Positions 25,805 to 35,076 are shown, counted from the stretch's first letter. The stretch is DNA of 64,000 bases from Phycisphaerae bacterium (GCA_019636475.1 JAHBXN010000001.1:1-64000), one strand, 5' to 3'. The notes: generated by a model from the sequence alone, not told the origin. Numbers and translations: made by a program.

Positions 25805-26173
25805 CTAAAACTCCAGACCGGCCTTCCGCGCGGCCTCCGCCAGCGCCTTGATTCGACCGTGATACCGCAAACCGGTGCGATCGAAAGCAATCAGCCGAAT
25901 GCCCTGCATCCGCGCCCGCTCGGCGAGAATCTGGCCGATCTTCGCCGCTGCCGCGCAGTTGCCGCCATACTTCACGGCCTCGGCGACATCCTTCTGCAAG
26001 GTGCTGGCGGCACAGAGGGTGCGGCCGGAAATGTCGTCGATGATCTGCGCGCTGATGTTCTTGTGGCTGCGGTTCACCGTGAGCCGCGGCCGCTCCGGCG
26101 TGCCGAAGAGTTTTCGCCGAACGCGTAGTTTGCGGCGCTGAAGTCGGACTGTTTTTCGTCGTTGTTCGTTCAT
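25805..26173 (-). CDS. rplR: 50S ribosomal protein L18
   Basis: This 122-aa L18 has a basic N-terminus ([20 protein letters not shown]), then [21 protein letters not shown] and the C-terminal [26 protein letters not shown], all typical of the family. L18 carries 5S rRNA into the central protuberance. It lies between rplF and rpsE as usual. Confidence 0.97.
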   Translation of the reverse strand: MNEQRRKTVRLQRRKLRVRRKLFGTPERPRLTVNRSHKNISAQIIDDISGRTLCAASTLQKDVAEAVKYGGNCAAAAKIGQILAERARMQGIRLIAFDRTGLRYHGRIKALAEAARKAGLEF

Positions 26174-26223
26174 CGAGACACCTGAAGCCGATCGCCGGGC
26201 GAATCAAACGCCCGACGAGAAAA

Positions 26224-26802
26224 TCAACCACCTGCTCCGGCGAAGGCCTTGCCCGCCTTGCGGAGAATCTGTTCACCTTCGTAACGGACACCCTTGCCTT
26301 TGTACGGCTCGGGGTGGCGTGCATCCTTGATTGCGCGACAGAAGCGCCCGACAACTTCCTTGTCGATGCCTTCCACAGTCAGCTTGGCGGGCGTGTCGTC
26401 ACCCTTGGCTGCCGCGACCTCGACGGTCACTTTGATGCCGGCAGGGACCGGAATTTTGATCAGATGGGAATAGCCGACCTTCAGGTCGAGCGACTGGCCC
26501 TGCACCGCGACGGTGTAGCCGGTTCCGTACACTTCCATCTTCTGTGAATAGCCCTGCGTGACGCCGACGACCAGATTATTCAGGATTGCGCGGGTCGTGC
26601 CATGGAGAGCGCGAGCTGTCGCAGAATCCGAAGCGCGATCGACCTTGAGGGCATTGGCGGACGCATCGTGCGCGACCTTGACACCGTTGGCATGCGCGAA
26701 CGTCAACGTTCCCTTGGGGCCGGTCACACTGACCTTGTTGCCCTGAACCGCGACCTTCACGCCGGCCGGCAGGTCGATTGGCTTTTTGCCGATACGAGAC
26801 AT
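26224..26802 (-). CDS. rplF: 50S ribosomal protein L6
   Basis: The 192-aa protein has the two repeated L6 domains: MSRIGKKPIDLPAGVKV with VTGPKGTL at the start, and the C-terminal signature KDARHPEPYKGKGVRYEGE. It binds 23S rRNA near the sarcin-ricin loop. A small insert (about residues 135-145, AAAKGDDTPAK) lengthens it slightly over the usual 178 aa. Confidence 0.97.
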   Translation of the reverse strand: MSRIGKKPIDLPAGVKVAVQGNKVSVTGPKGTLTFAHANGVKVAHDASANALKVDRASDSATARALHGTTRAILNNLVVGVTQGYSQKMEVYGTGYTVAVQGQSLDLKVGYSHLIKIPVPAGIKVTVEVAAAKGDDTPAKLTVEGIDKEVVGRFCRAIKDARHPEPYKGKGVRYEGEQILRKAGKAFAGAGG

Positions 26803-26894
26803 ATCTCAACCTCTTCCAGTTCCACACCCGGCGTTGCAGCGACCGGGGGAGAACCCCACTTGCCGCGAACGGGGGCAACGCCCTCGCCGCGCGA

Positions 26895-27290
26895 TCAATA
26901 CACCGTGCAAAGCAGCTCGCCACCCAAACGCTCCTCACGGCAGCGGCGGTCGCTGAGCACGCCGCGACTCGTCGAGAGGATGGCGATGCCCAAGCCGTTC
27001 AACACGCTCGGAATTTCATCGACGCCGACGTACTTCCGGCAGCCGGACTTGCTTTCTCGCTTCAGGCCGTTGATGACGTGCTCGCCGCGCGGTCCGTATT
27101 TCAACTTGAGGCGAAGCTGCCCGACGGCGCCGTCTTCGATCGACTGCACATCGTTGATGTAGCCTTCCTCCTGCAGCACTTTGCAGATGGCATGTTTGAA
27201 ATTGCTGCGCGGAATCATCACGGTGTCGGCGCGGTTGCGCGACGCGTTGCGAATCCGGGTCAACATATCGGCGATGGGATCACTCCACAT
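26895..27290 (-). CDS. rpsH: 30S ribosomal protein S8
   Basis: The 131-aa S8 starts with DPIADMLTRIRNASRN and ends with the signature LSTSRGVLSDRRCREERLGGELLCTVY. It binds the 16S central domain and in E. coli represses the spc operon by binding its mRNA; whether that holds here is not visible. It lies between rpsN and rplF. Confidence 0.97.
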   Translation of the reverse strand: MWSDPIADMLTRIRNASRNRADTVMIPRSNFKHAICKVLQEEGYINDVQSIEDGAVGQLRLKLKYGPRGEHVINGLKRESKSGCRKYVGVDEIPSVLNGLGIAILSTSRGVLSDRRCREERLGGELLCTVY

Positions 27291-27378
27291 GTCGTCTTGT
27301 CCTCTTACTGCCTCGCCCGGTGCGATGACATCGCAAAACCGCGGGCGGCTGTTCGCGAGCCGTCAGGCCGGGCCGCAA

Positions 27379-27564
27379 TCACCAGCTTGACTTTCGAACC
27401 CCCGGAATCTTGCCTTCGAGCGCCAACATGCGGAAACACAGGCGGCACAACCGGAACTTGCGGTAAACCGCGCGGGACCGTCCGCACACCTGACACCGCG
27501 TGTAAGCTCGAACCTTGAACTTCGGCTTCCGCAGGGACTTAATCATCCAACTTTTCTTGGCCAT
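27379..27564 (-). CDS. rpsN: 30S ribosomal protein S14, zinc-binding type Z
   Basis: This 61-aa short S14 has the four-Cys zinc site ([20 protein letters not shown]), the type Z form, not the long zinc-free form of E. coli. The N-terminus is [19 protein letters not shown]. It sits in the 30S head. It is followed by rpsH after 88 bp. Confidence 0.97.
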   Translation of the reverse strand: MAKKSWMIKSLRKPKFKVRAYTRCQVCGRSRAVYRKFRLCRLCFRMLALEGKIPGVRKSSW

Positions 27565-27603
27565 ACTCTCAGTCGCTCCTCGGATCCGTCGTCCGAAAGG
27601 GCA

Positions 27604-28170
27604 TTACGCCGCCCGCCCGCCGCTTCCATCGGCGCGCCGGAACGGAAGACCCATCAGGGTTAATAGTTTTCTCGCGTCGGCGTCCTTTGTCGCGGAAGTG
27701 ACGATCGTGATATTCATACCCTGCTGGAACTGAACCTTGTCGGCCTCCACTTCCGGGAAGACCGTCTGTTCGTTCACACCCATGTTGTAGTTGCCGCGAC
27801 CGTCGAAGCTCTTGGGATCCAAGCCGCGGAAGTCGCGAATTCGAGGAATCGCCAGCGAGATCAGCCGATCGAGAAATTCGTACATGCGCCGACCTCGGAG
27901 CGTGACCTTGGCTCCGATTTCGTAGCCTTCGCGCAGCTTGAAATTCGACACGCTCTTCTTTGACTTGCAGAGCAGCGGCTTCTGACCGGTGATCTGCATC
28001 AGTTCCTTCGCGGCAGACGCCATGCGAACTTTTTCGGCAATTGCCTTACCGACACCCATCGATACGACGATCTTCTTGATCTTCGGGATGGCGTTCGGAT
28101 TCTTCGTGCCCAGCTCGTTGCCGAGGGCCGGCAGCACTTCCGTTTTGTATTTTTCCATCAACCGGGCCAT
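27604..28170 (-). CDS. rplE: 50S ribosomal protein L5
   Basis: The 188-aa L5 contains the family motifs IKKIVVSMGVGKA, ITGQKPLLCKSKKSVSNFKLREG and a C-terminal region with RDFRGLDPKSFDGRGNYNMGVNEQ. It binds 5S rRNA and forms bridges to S13. It lies between rplX and rpsN in standard order. Confidence 0.97.
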   Translation of the reverse strand: MARLMEKYKTEVLPALGNELGTKNPNAIPKIKKIVVSMGVGKAIAEKVRMASAAKELMQITGQKPLLCKSKKSVSNFKLREGYEIGAKVTLRGRRMYEFLDRLISLAIPRIRDFRGLDPKSFDGRGNYNMGVNEQTVFPEVEADKVQFQQGMNITIVTSATKDADARKLLTLMGLPFRRADGSGGRAA

Positions 28171-28221
28171 TGCCCACCTCGAATCAACTCATGGCGTCTA
28201 ATTCGACAAGACGTCATGCAA

Positions 28222-28572
28222 TCAGGCTGTCGCAGCCTTGACGTTCTCCAACACCGTTCCACCGCGCGTCACGCGCCGCTTCGATACAATCTTGCCGCTG
28301 GAATCCCGCTCCACCTCGAAATGGACCCGGCTGCCGCGTCCTGTACGCGGGTCGACCGGCAACACATTCGAGACGTGCACGGGCGCTTCCTTCTGAATGC
28401 GGCCGCCCTGCGGATTCTGTCGACTGGGTCGCAGATGCCGATAGACCAGGTTTACGCCCTCGATCCAGACTCGACCTTTTTCGGGATCGACGCGGAGGAC
28501 CTTGCCCTGCTGGCCTCGGTGCTCACCGCTTCGAACCTCGACACGATCGCCTTTTCTTACTTTTGCCGCCAT
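28222..28572 (-). CDS. rplX: 50S ribosomal protein L24
   Basis: The 116-aa L24 begins with the KOW motif (KVRKGDRVEVRSGEHRGQQGKVLRV) followed by VNLVYRHLRPSRQNPQGGRI. It starts 50S assembly by binding domain I of 23S rRNA. It is positioned between rplN and rplE as usual. Confidence 0.96.
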   Translation of the reverse strand: MAAKVRKGDRVEVRSGEHRGQQGKVLRVDPEKGRVWIEGVNLVYRHLRPSRQNPQGGRIQKEAPVHVSNVLPVDPRTGRGSRVHFEVERDSSGKIVSKRRVTRGGTVLENVKAATA

Positions 28573-28645
28573 ATGCCGATCTTTCCGTCAATCGTGGATG
28601 CCAGCCGTCTCGCATGCGGCGAGACGCCCCGGATTCAGGACTCGC

Positions 28646-29059
28646 TCAAACCACCTCAGCCGCCAGGGACACGATTTTCATGAAGCCCTTCTCGCGAAGC
28701 TCTCTGGCAACCGCCCCGAAGATGCGTGTGCCCTTGGGGTTTCGATCGTCGTCGATGATGACGGCGGCATTCGTGTCGAACTTCACGTAGCTGCCGTCCG
28801 GCCGGCGAACGGGCTTCTTGGCCCGAACGATGACGGCCTTGATCTTTCGCCGCTGCGACCGTTCCTTGCGGTTGTTGCCGACGTAGTATTCGCTGTTCGG
28901 CAGTGCCTTCTTCACGGCACAGACGACGATGTCGCCCACGGTCGCAGTGCGTCGCGTATATCGGCCCCGACCGGTCGAACCGCCGATGACACGGATCACC
29001 AGGGCCCGCTTGGCGCCGGTGTTGTCCGCGATGTCCACAATCGTTTCCTGTTGAATCAT
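28646..29059 (-). CDS. rplN: 50S ribosomal protein L14
   Basis: The protein is 137 aa. It starts [20 protein letters not shown]. An insert in the centre (about residues 55-70, [14 protein letters not shown]) makes it longer than the usual 122 aa. The C-terminal part has the signature [25 protein letters not shown]14 lies at the subunit interface and contacts L19 and RsfS. It follows rpsQ after 15 bp. Confidence 0.96.
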   Translation of the reverse strand: MIQQETIVDIADNTGAKRALVIRVIGGSTGRGRYTRRTATVGDIVVCAVKKALPNSEYYVGNNRKERSQRRKIKAVIVRAKKPVRRPDGSYVKFDTNAAVIIDDDRNPKGTRIFGAVARELREKGFMKIVSLAAEVV

Positions 29060-29074
29060 GAAATCACCAACGGA

Positions 29075-29365
29075 CTATTTCTTTGCGGCGGCCTCTCGCA
29101 CCCTGCGGGCAACACGCCATGACTTTGTCTTGCTGATCGGTCGACATTCGGCGATCTCCACGACATCGCCGGCCTTGCACACGTTCGCCTCGTCGTGAAC
29201 GTGAATTATCTTCTGTTTCTTCAGGTACTTGCCGTACTTCGCGTGCTTGACAAGCAGATCGAGCCGAATTTTCACCGTCTTTTGACGGGCATCGGCCACC
29301 ACAACGCCGACGCGCGCCCGGCGCTGACCCCGTGTCGTCACACTTTTAGTCGCTGTTTCCGTCAT
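29075..29365 (-). CDS. rpsQ: 30S ribosomal protein S17
   Basis: The 96-aa S17 has the OB-fold pattern: RARVGVVVADARQKTVKIRLDLLVKHAKYGKYLKK, then HVHDEANVCKAGDVVEIAECRPISKTKSWRV. It is a primary 16S rRNA-binding protein. It lies between rpmC and rplN. Confidence 0.97.
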   Translation of the reverse strand: MTETATKSVTTRGQRRARVGVVVADARQKTVKIRLDLLVKHAKYGKYLKKQKIIHVHDEANVCKAGDVVEIAECRPISKTKSWRVARRVREAAAKK

Positions 29366-29420
29366 GCGTGTATACCGTCTCGTTTCTCATCAACGACCGG
29401 GCGATACCCCGGCAGTCGCT

Positions 29421-29657
29421 CTATCGTTGTCCGACCGACTCCATGTGATACTGCTTCTGCTCAATATTTTCTTCGCCACGCTCATGAAGAACGGTCAGCA
29501 CCCGGGCAATGTCTCGCTTCGTCTTGCCAAGCTGCGACGAGTCCTCGAGCTTTTCCGTAACGGCCTGGCTGCGCAAATCGAAGAGGTGTCGCCGGAGGCG
29601 ATCCAGTTCCATGTGCAGTTCGTCAATCTTCAGTTCTCGAAGGTCCGCGATCTTCAT
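29421..29657 (-). CDS. rpmC: 50S ribosomal protein L29
   Basis: The protein is 78 aa from the ATG at 29657 (MKIADLRELKIDEL). The frame begins upstream at a TTG that I do not accept. It forms the two-helix L29 hairpin, with LDRLRRHLFDLRSQAVTEKLEDSSQLGKTKRDIARVLTVL. It lies next to the exit tunnel and contacts SRP and trigger factor. The C-terminal tail (about 12 residues) is longer than usual. Confidence 0.94.
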   Translation of the reverse strand: MKIADLRELKIDELHMELDRLRRHLFDLRSQAVTEKLEDSSQLGKTKRDIARVLTVLHERGEENIEQKQYHMESVGQR

Positions 29658-29694
29658 GGCCGAATTCAACCTCTCGATCAACCTGCGCTATTGA

Positions 29695-30114
29695 TTAAAG
29701 ACTGTGCCGTCTCGTCACGAAGCGACATCGCATCGGCATCTTGTGGGCAACGCGGGTCAGTGCGTCGCGAGCCACCTTTTCTTCCACGTCTCCGATTTCG
29801 AAGATGACCGTACCGGACTTCACAACCGCGACCCAGTGATCAACTTCACCCTTGCCCTTGCCCATTCGCGTTTCGAGCGGTTTAGCCGAGACGCTCTTCT
29901 GCGGGAAGATTCGAATGAAGACGCGCCCCTGACGCTGCAGGAAGTGCGACGCAGCCATTCGGCCCGCCTCAATCTGTCGAGCCGTGATCCAACCTTCAGT
30001 GAGCACCTGAAGGCCAAAATCACCGTACGACACTTTGTTGCCGCGCGTCGCCACGCCACGGATCTTGCCGCGGTGCTGCTTGCGATACTTGACTCGAGAC
30101 GGCATCAATGACAT
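29695..30114 (-). CDS. rplP: 50S ribosomal protein L16
   Basis: The 139-aa L16 has MPSRVKYRKQHRGKIRG at its N-terminus and the C-terminal signature GDVEEKVARDALTRVAHKMPMRCRFV. The start at 30114 is preferred because GGGAG lies 9 nt before it; a second ATG at 30105 is possible. L16 organises the A-site region of the 50S subunit. It lies between rpsC and rpmC. Confidence 0.96.
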   Translation of the reverse strand: MSLMPSRVKYRKQHRGKIRGVATRGNKVSYGDFGLQVLTEGWITARQIEAGRMAASHFLQRQGRVFIRIFPQKSVSAKPLETRMGKGKGEVDHWVAVVKSGTVIFEIGDVEEKVARDALTRVAHKMPMRCRFVTRRHSL

Positions 30115-30182
30115 CGAACGTCACTCCCATTCCATTCAGCCCGGCAACAACGCCGGTGAACCCGTCAAACCGAAGCCCGGCC

Positions 30183-30875
30183 TCAGGCCCGCGCTCGGCG
30201 TCCCGTCCGGCGGACCGGTTCGGTCTCTTCGACCTCTTCGCCGTACTGACCTTTGTAAATCCAGACTCGAACGCCGATCGCGCCGTAAGTCGTATAGGCC
30301 TCGGCGAATCCGTAATCCACATGAGCCTGAAGCGTCTGGGCCGGAATCGAGCCGCGCTTCTGCTGTTCCACGCGGGACATTTCCGCGCCGCCGAGCCGAC
30401 CCTTGATGATGATCTTCACACCCAGCGCGCCGGCCGCCATGCCCGCGTCGACGTGCATCTTAACGGCTCGCCGGAAGCTCGTGCGCCGCTTCAACTGCGA
30501 GGCGATGTCGAGCGCCATCAGCTGGGCGTTCAAATCAGGGTTCTTGATTTCCTTGATGTTAATGCTGACCTTGCGGTCGATCATCTCCTCGATGACTTCG
30601 CGAAGTTTGTCCACTTCGGCGCCCTTGGGGCCGATGACCATGCCCGGCCGCGCCGTCGAGAGGAAGACTTTGACCTCGTCGCGGGTGCGCTCGATTTCGA
30701 TCTTGGCGACGCCCGCGAACGGCGGCGTGTCGTTCAAGCGTTTCTGAATCAGACGGCGGATTTTCTGATCTTCAATCAGAAACTCGGCGAACGCCGCCTT
30801 CGGCGCGAACCAGCGCGAACGCCAGTCCTCGGTGACGCCGATTCGGAACCCGATTGGATGAACTTTCTGTCCCAT
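30183..30875 (-). CDS. rpsC: 30S ribosomal protein S3
   Basis: The 230-aa S3 has the N-terminal MGQKVHPIGFRIGVTEDWRSRW. A KH-type RNA-binding domain follows (GPKGAEVDKLREVIEEMI), then the C-terminal S3 domain with GRLGGAEMSRVEQQKRGSIP. It helps form the mRNA entry pore with helicase activity. It overlaps no neighbour and is 6 bp after rplV. Confidence 0.97.
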   Translation of the reverse strand: MGQKVHPIGFRIGVTEDWRSRWFAPKAAFAEFLIEDQKIRRLIQKRLNDTPPFAGVAKIEIERTRDEVKVFLSTARPGMVIGPKGAEVDKLREVIEEMIDRKVSINIKEIKNPDLNAQLMALDIASQLKRRTSFRRAVKMHVDAGMAAGALGVKIIIKGRLGGAEMSRVEQQKRGSIPAQTLQAHVDYGFAEAYTTYGAIGVRVWIYKGQYGEEVEETEPVRRTGRRARA

Positions 30876-30881
30876 ATCGAT

Positions 30882-31229
30882 TTACTTCCTCGGTCCCTCG
30901 GCCACCGTCACGACGATGTGGCTGGTGCGTTTCATGATCGGATGGGCTCGACCTCGATCCTTCGGCTTGAACCGCTTGATCGTCGGCCCCTCATCCACGC
31001 GGGCTTCGTGAACGAAGAGCCCGCGAACGTTTGCTTCCTGCTCGTCTGCATCCGCCATCGCGGCGCGGAGGACCTTGTCAACATACGCGCAGGCCCGCTT
31101 CTTGGTAAATTTCAGAAGCTCCAGCGCCTCGTTCACATGACGACCCGCGATCAACTGCGTGACCAGCCGTGCCTTGAACGGACTGATGCGAGCGTAGCGA
31201 TGCCTGGATGTCCACTTCCCGTCAGCCAT
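30882..31229 (-). CDS. rplV: 50S ribosomal protein L22
   Basis: The 115-aa L22 has YARISPFKARLVTQLIAGRHVNEALELL and the beta-hairpin region ending FKPKDRGRAHPIMKRTSHIVVTVAEG. That hairpin lines the polypeptide exit tunnel and is the site of macrolide-resistance changes in other species. It sits between rpsS and rpsC. Confidence 0.97.
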   Translation of the reverse strand: MADGKWTSRHRYARISPFKARLVTQLIAGRHVNEALELLKFTKKRACAYVDKVLRAAMADADEQEANVRGLFVHEARVDEGPTIKRFKPKDRGRAHPIMKRTSHIVVTVAEGPRK

Positions 31230-31254
31230 TGAACAGGCTCCGAATTCGAGGGGA

Positions 31255-31530
31255 TCAACCCTCCGCCTTCTTCGCGGCCGTATGGCCCTTGAAGATTCGC
31301 GTGAGGCTGAACTCGCCCAACTTGTGACCGACCATGTCCTCGGTCACAAACACCTTGTTAAAAATCTTCCCGTTGTGAACCTCGAAGGTCCGCCCGACGA
31401 ACTCCGGCGGAATCGTGCAGCGACGAGCCCACGTCCTGATCATCTCGTGGGAGCCGCGATCAATCGCACGCTGCACCTTCCGGTACAGCTTCGGATCGAC
31501 ATACGGGCCTTTCTTCAGACTGCGTCCCAT
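31255..31530 (-). CDS. rpsS: 30S ribosomal protein S19
   Basis: The 91-aa S19 starts [19 protein letters not shown]. It carries the family signature region [30 protein letters not shown]. It binds the 30S head with S13. Standard position between rplB and rplV. Confidence 0.97.
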   Translation of the reverse strand: MGRSLKKGPYVDPKLYRKVQRAIDRGSHEMIRTWARRCTIPPEFVGRTFEVHNGKIFNKVFVTEDMVGHKLGEFSLTRIFKGHTAAKKAEG

Positions 31531-31623
31531 GGTTGACTTTCACTCAAACGCGGCGGACTCAATTCCCGCCGCCATGACACCACGTCACCCGGCGCCACGG
31601 CCGGTGATACATCACATCAAATC

Positions 31624-32493
31624 CTACTTGCGCCGCTTCAGCTTCACTTCGCCGTAGCGCCGGCTCTTGCGCCGCCGGAGAATCCGACGGTTGGAATTCT
31701 TTCGGGGCTTCCGCGTTCGACCACCCTTGGCCAACTTGCCGGTCGGACTGCAAGGATGTCGACCTCCGCCCGAGCGGCCTTCACCACCGCCCAGCGGATG
31801 GGCGATCGGATTCATGGACGTGCCGCGGTTATGGGGACGGCGGCCCTTGTGTCGCGTGCGGCCGGCCTTGCCCCAGACGATATTTTTGTGCTCAACATTG
31901 CCGAGCTGGCCGATCGTCGCCCGACATTCAACCCGCACCTGCCGCATTTCGCCCGACGGCAGGATGATCGTCGCCCAATCGCCTTCCTTCGCTGCCAGAC
32001 GACCGGCGCCACCGGCTGTTCGAACCAGCTTGCCGCCCTGGCCGGGATTCATCTCGATGTTGTGAATGTCCATGCCGATGGGGACATACTTCAACGGCAT
32101 GGCATTGCCAAGATTCGGCTCAGCCGTGGGGCCGTTCATGATCTTGTCGCCAACCTTCAGGCCGTTCGGCGCGAGGACGTAGCTCAGCGATTCGTCCGCA
32201 TACTTGACCAGCGCGATGAACGTGTTGCGATTCGGATCGTATTCGATCGCCTGAACGACGGCCTCGATTCCGTCCTTGTTCCGACGAAAATCAATAATTC
32301 GATAGAGTCGCTTGTGTCCGCCGCCACGAAATCGCGATGTCGTGAAACCCTGATTGTTTCGACCGCCGGTCTTCGGCAACGGGCGAACGAGGGACTTCAC
32401 AGGCCGGCGACTCTTATCAGTCAGCTCGGCAAAGTCGTTGACGCCCGAGTTTCGTCGGCCCGGCGTCGTCTTCGAGTACATTCTCACGCCCAT
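31624..32493 (-). CDS. rplB: 50S ribosomal protein L2
   Basis: The 289-aa L2 begins MGVRMYSKTTPGRRNSGV. It has the RNA-binding OB and SH3-like domains and the C-terminal peptidyl-transferase-centre segment RGTSMNPIAHPLGGGEGRSGGGRHP with the critical His. The C-terminus is Arg-rich (RRILRRRKSRRYGEVKLKRRK), slightly longer than usual. It is central to subunit association and peptide-bond formation. Confidence 0.97.
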   Translation of the reverse strand: MGVRMYSKTTPGRRNSGVNDFAELTDKSRRPVKSLVRPLPKTGGRNNQGFTTSRFRGGGHKRLYRIIDFRRNKDGIEAVVQAIEYDPNRNTFIALVKYADESLSYVLAPNGLKVGDKIMNGPTAEPNLGNAMPLKYVPIGMDIHNIEMNPGQGGKLVRTAGGAGRLAAKEGDWATIILPSGEMRQVRVECRATIGQLGNVEHKNIVWGKAGRTRHKGRRPHNRGTSMNPIAHPLGGGEGRSGGGRHPCSPTGKLAKGGRTRKPRKNSNRRILRRRKSRRYGEVKLKRRK

Positions 32494-32581
32494 GATGCGT
32501 TACCTCGCGTGCCTCGTCGCAGAAAAACCTGAGTCCATCACTTACGCCTCATCACATTCAGTCCCCTGACGCATTCACACG

Positions 32582-32893
32582 TCAGAACAGGTCGATGTGA
32601 AAATCCGGACTCAAAACCACAACGGCCTTCTTCCAGTGCCGAGTCAAACCGGGCCGGCCGCGATACATTCGCGTCTTGCCGCGCCGCGTGCAGGTCCGCA
32701 CCGATTCAACGCGAACCTTGTAAATCTTCTCGATCGCATCCCGAATTTCGATCTTGCTTGCCTTGGGATGCACTTCGAACGAGTAGGCACCGCCGCGACC
32801 GGGACGACTGCGCGTGGCCTCGTGCGACAACTTGCTCTGGTGCGTGCCCTTCTCGGTAATCAGCGGACGTCTAATGACGTGATAGATATCCAT
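32582..32893 (-). CDS. rplW: 50S ribosomal protein L23
   Basis: The 103-aa L23 starts MDIYHVIRRPLITEKGTHQ. It has the typical AYSFEVHPKASKIEIRDAIEKIYKVRVESV and a C-terminal K-x-R-M-Y-R-G motif. It lies at the tunnel exit and binds trigger factor and SRP. It follows rplD after 6 bp. Confidence 0.96.
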   Translation of the reverse strand: MDIYHVIRRPLITEKGTHQSKLSHEATRSRPGRGGAYSFEVHPKASKIEIRDAIEKIYKVRVESVRTCTRRGKTRMYRGRPGLTRHWKKAVVVLSPDFHIDLF

Positions 32894-32899
32894 GTGTCC

Positions 32900-33547
32900 T
32901 TACGCCTCCACCGTGCGACCGAGATTAACCGGATCCGATACCAATGCCTTGAAGGCCTCGGGCGTGAAGAGCAGCTTCCCGGTCCGGAGCACGTCATAGG
33001 CACTGATGTCGTAGATTGATTTGAGAGTCAGGACAGAAATGTTGCGGCCGGACTTCAACAGATTGACATCCGCACCGAGATGAGCCAGGAGCGTCGATCG
33101 AGCGGCATCGACGGCCTTCAAAGTCGTCGCCATCTTCTTTGTAGAAGGACCGTCGAACCGAATACCGCTGACAATGATCGCCCGACCGGCCTGAGCCTTG
33201 GCGAGAATCGCCGAATTGCGAGCAAGCCGGCGCATTTTGCGATTGAGCTTCTGGTTGTAGTCGATGTTCTTCTTCGCGAAGGCATGACCACCACCACGCC
33301 GCACGGGCGTTCGCAGATTACCGGCTCGAGCACGGCCGGTGCCCTTCTGCTTGTAGAGTTTGCGCGAAGCGCCGTGGACGTCCGCGCGACTCTTCGTCTG
33401 CACGGTACCCTGTCGACAATTTGCCCGGTGCGCGACGACAGCCTGCTTGAGCAGGTCGTGCCGGACGCGACCGCCGAGCAGTTCGGGGTCGAGTTGCTCG
33501 CCACCGATCTTCCTGCCGTCCGTATCCAGTACTGGAATCTCAATCAT
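32900..33547 (-). CDS. rplD: 50S ribosomal protein L4
   Basis: The 215-aa L4 carries the conserved internal loop KQKGTGRARAGNLRTPVRRGGGHAF, which reaches into the tunnel. In E. coli L4 also represses the S10 operon; the leader here has not been shown to have the same element. It sits between rplC and rplW. Confidence 0.97.
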   Translation of the reverse strand: MIEIPVLDTDGRKIGGEQLDPELLGGRVRHDLLKQAVVAHRANCRQGTVQTKSRADVHGASRKLYKQKGTGRARAGNLRTPVRRGGGHAFAKKNIDYNQKLNRKMRRLARNSAILAKAQAGRAIIVSGIRFDGPSTKKMATTLKAVDAARSTLLAHLGADVNLLKSGRNISVLTLKSIYDISAYDVLRTGKLLFTPEAFKALVSDPVNLGRTVEA

Positions 33548-33614
33548 GACTGTCTGGACCTAATTAAGAAGGGCCGCATCGGCCTTCGGGGCCGGCGACC
33601 CTATCCAACATCTC

Positions 33615-34265
33615 CTATGCCTTCGTTGTCGCTCGCGACACAACCACATAACCGCCTCGCGGACCAGGAACCGCACCCTTGACCAGGAGCAGATTCCGAT
33701 CGCGATCCACGCCGACCAAGACCAGGTTTCGAACAGTGCACCGCCCGTGCCCCATTCGCCCCGACATGCGACGGCCTCGCTTGACAGCCATGCCGCCACC
33801 ACGGGAACCGCCACCGCCGATGCTGCCCGGCGCGCGATGCTTACGCTCAGTGCCGTGCGAGCTTTCCTGGCCTGCAAAATGGTGCCGCTTCATCACGCCC
33901 TGATAGCCCTTGCCGATCGAGGTGCCGACAATATCGACAAACTTGATCTGCTGCTCCTCAAAGACGTCCACCTTGACCTCGTCACCAACCTTGATGTCCG
34001 TGGGATCAACCAGCCGAACTTCACGAACGAAGCGACAAGGCTTCGCACCGGACTTTCGAGCGTGCCCTATCTCCGGCCGCGTGCAGCGAGACGGCTTCTT
34101 ATCAAGAAAGCCAAGTTGCACCGCTTCGTAACCGTCGGACTCTTTGGTCTTGACCTGAAGCACCTTGCAGGGGCCGGCGAGTATCACGGTAACAGGGACC
34201 GTGACGCCACCCTCCCCGAAGATGCGGGTCATGCCGATTTTTGTTCCAAGTATCGCCGCCTTCAT
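33615..34265 (-). CDS. rplC: 50S ribosomal protein L3
   Basis: The protein is about 216 aa from the ATG at 34265 (MKAAILGTKIGMTRIF). Two further ATGs lie 9 and 12 bp upstream. It has the loop near the peptidyl transferase centre with KGYQGVMKRHHFAGQESSHGTERKHRAPGSIGGGGSRGGGMAVKRGRRMSGRMG. It is an early 23S rRNA binder. It is the second gene of the S10 unit. Confidence 0.96.
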   Translation of the reverse strand: MKAAILGTKIGMTRIFGEGGVTVPVTVILAGPCKVLQVKTKESDGYEAVQLGFLDKKPSRCTRPEIGHARKSGAKPCRFVREVRLVDPTDIKVGDEVKVDVFEEQQIKFVDIVGTSIGKGYQGVMKRHHFAGQESSHGTERKHRAPGSIGGGGSRGGGMAVKRGRRMSGRMGHGRCTVRNLVLVGVDRDRNLLLVKGAVPGPRGGYVVVSRATTKA

Positions 34266-34415
34266 GGGGCACATCATCCCTTAGGGTTCACGTTCACACG
34301 CGAACCCGAGACGCACGCGATGACACTCACGTGCTTCGACACGAGAATCCAAAAAGGGGAGTTCAACGAGACCAAGCAGAGGAACGGGTGCAAGACGTCT
34401 GCACCGGTTCGTGCT

Positions 34416-34724
34416 CTATGCCTTGATCTTCACGAACACACCCGCCGGCACCACAAGCCGGTTCAGGGCTTCCACCGTTCGTGCGGTCGGATCGAAAATA
34501 TCGATCACCCGCCGATGCGTGCGCATTTCAAATTGCTCACGCGACTTCTTATCAACGTGCGGACTGCGGAGCACGGTGTATCGTTCGATCCGCGTGGGAA
34601 GCGGAATGGGGCCTCGGACGCGAGCGCTTGTGCGCTTCGCCTGCTCGACAATTTCGAGCGCCGAAACATCCAACGACCGATGGTCGTACGCTTCCATTCG
34701 GATTCGGATACGATCTAATGCCAC
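34416..34724 (-). CDS. rpsJ: 30S ribosomal protein S10 (NusE)
   Basis: The 102-aa S10 contains [27 protein letters not shown], then [36 protein letters not shown]. It is part of the 30S head and, as NusE, also couples transcription and translation through NusB/NusG. It is the first gene of the S10 unit, with a good sigma-70 promoter about 80-110 bp upstream. Confidence 0.97.
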   Translation of the reverse strand: MALDRIRIRMEAYDHRSLDVSALEIVEQAKRTSARVRGPIPLPTRIERYTVLRSPHVDKKSREQFEMRTHRRVIDIFDPTARTVEALNRLVVPAGVFVKIKA

Positions 34725-35076
34725 GTTGCTACCTCAGTCCTTGACACATCTTTCACCACGTCCTGGCAGGGAATTCATTGTCTCCCGAACCATTTCGCAG
34801 ACCAGCAATACTACCAAGCCGCCCGAGCCTGTCAACCCACGTAAAATTGAATTTTTCGCACGCGATTTCCCGGCTCCCAGTGCTGCAACCCGGCCATTCA
34901 TCCCGCCAAAATTCCCACCCAGCGACCGAATCGGTTCACCGGCACCTACCGCAGACGGCAAGCCGATCACCAATCCGACGCCGGGACACTGCGGGTCCGC
35001 CACCCACGCACCCTTTCGCCGACGCCCTGTCGTGCGCGAGGGTCGCGGCCCCGCGAAATGGACAGCCGATTCCAGA
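34725..35076 (-). other. fusA-rpsJ spacer
   Basis: This 352-bp spacer holds the S10 promoter and leader. The tuf gene, which follows fusA in the classical str operon, is not here. No protein-coding pattern is seen in any frame. Confidence 0.6.
34808..34835 (-). promoter_or_regulatory. Predicted promoter of the S10 ribosomal operon
   Basis: On the minus strand TTGACA (34835-34830) is separated by 16 nt from TAGTAT (34813-34808), preceded by an A/T-rich stretch (GAAAAATTCAATTTTA) that could be an UP element. The start site should be near 34801, giving a leader of about 75 nt before rpsJ. It lies inside the 352-bp fusA-rpsJ gap. Confidence 0.65.
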
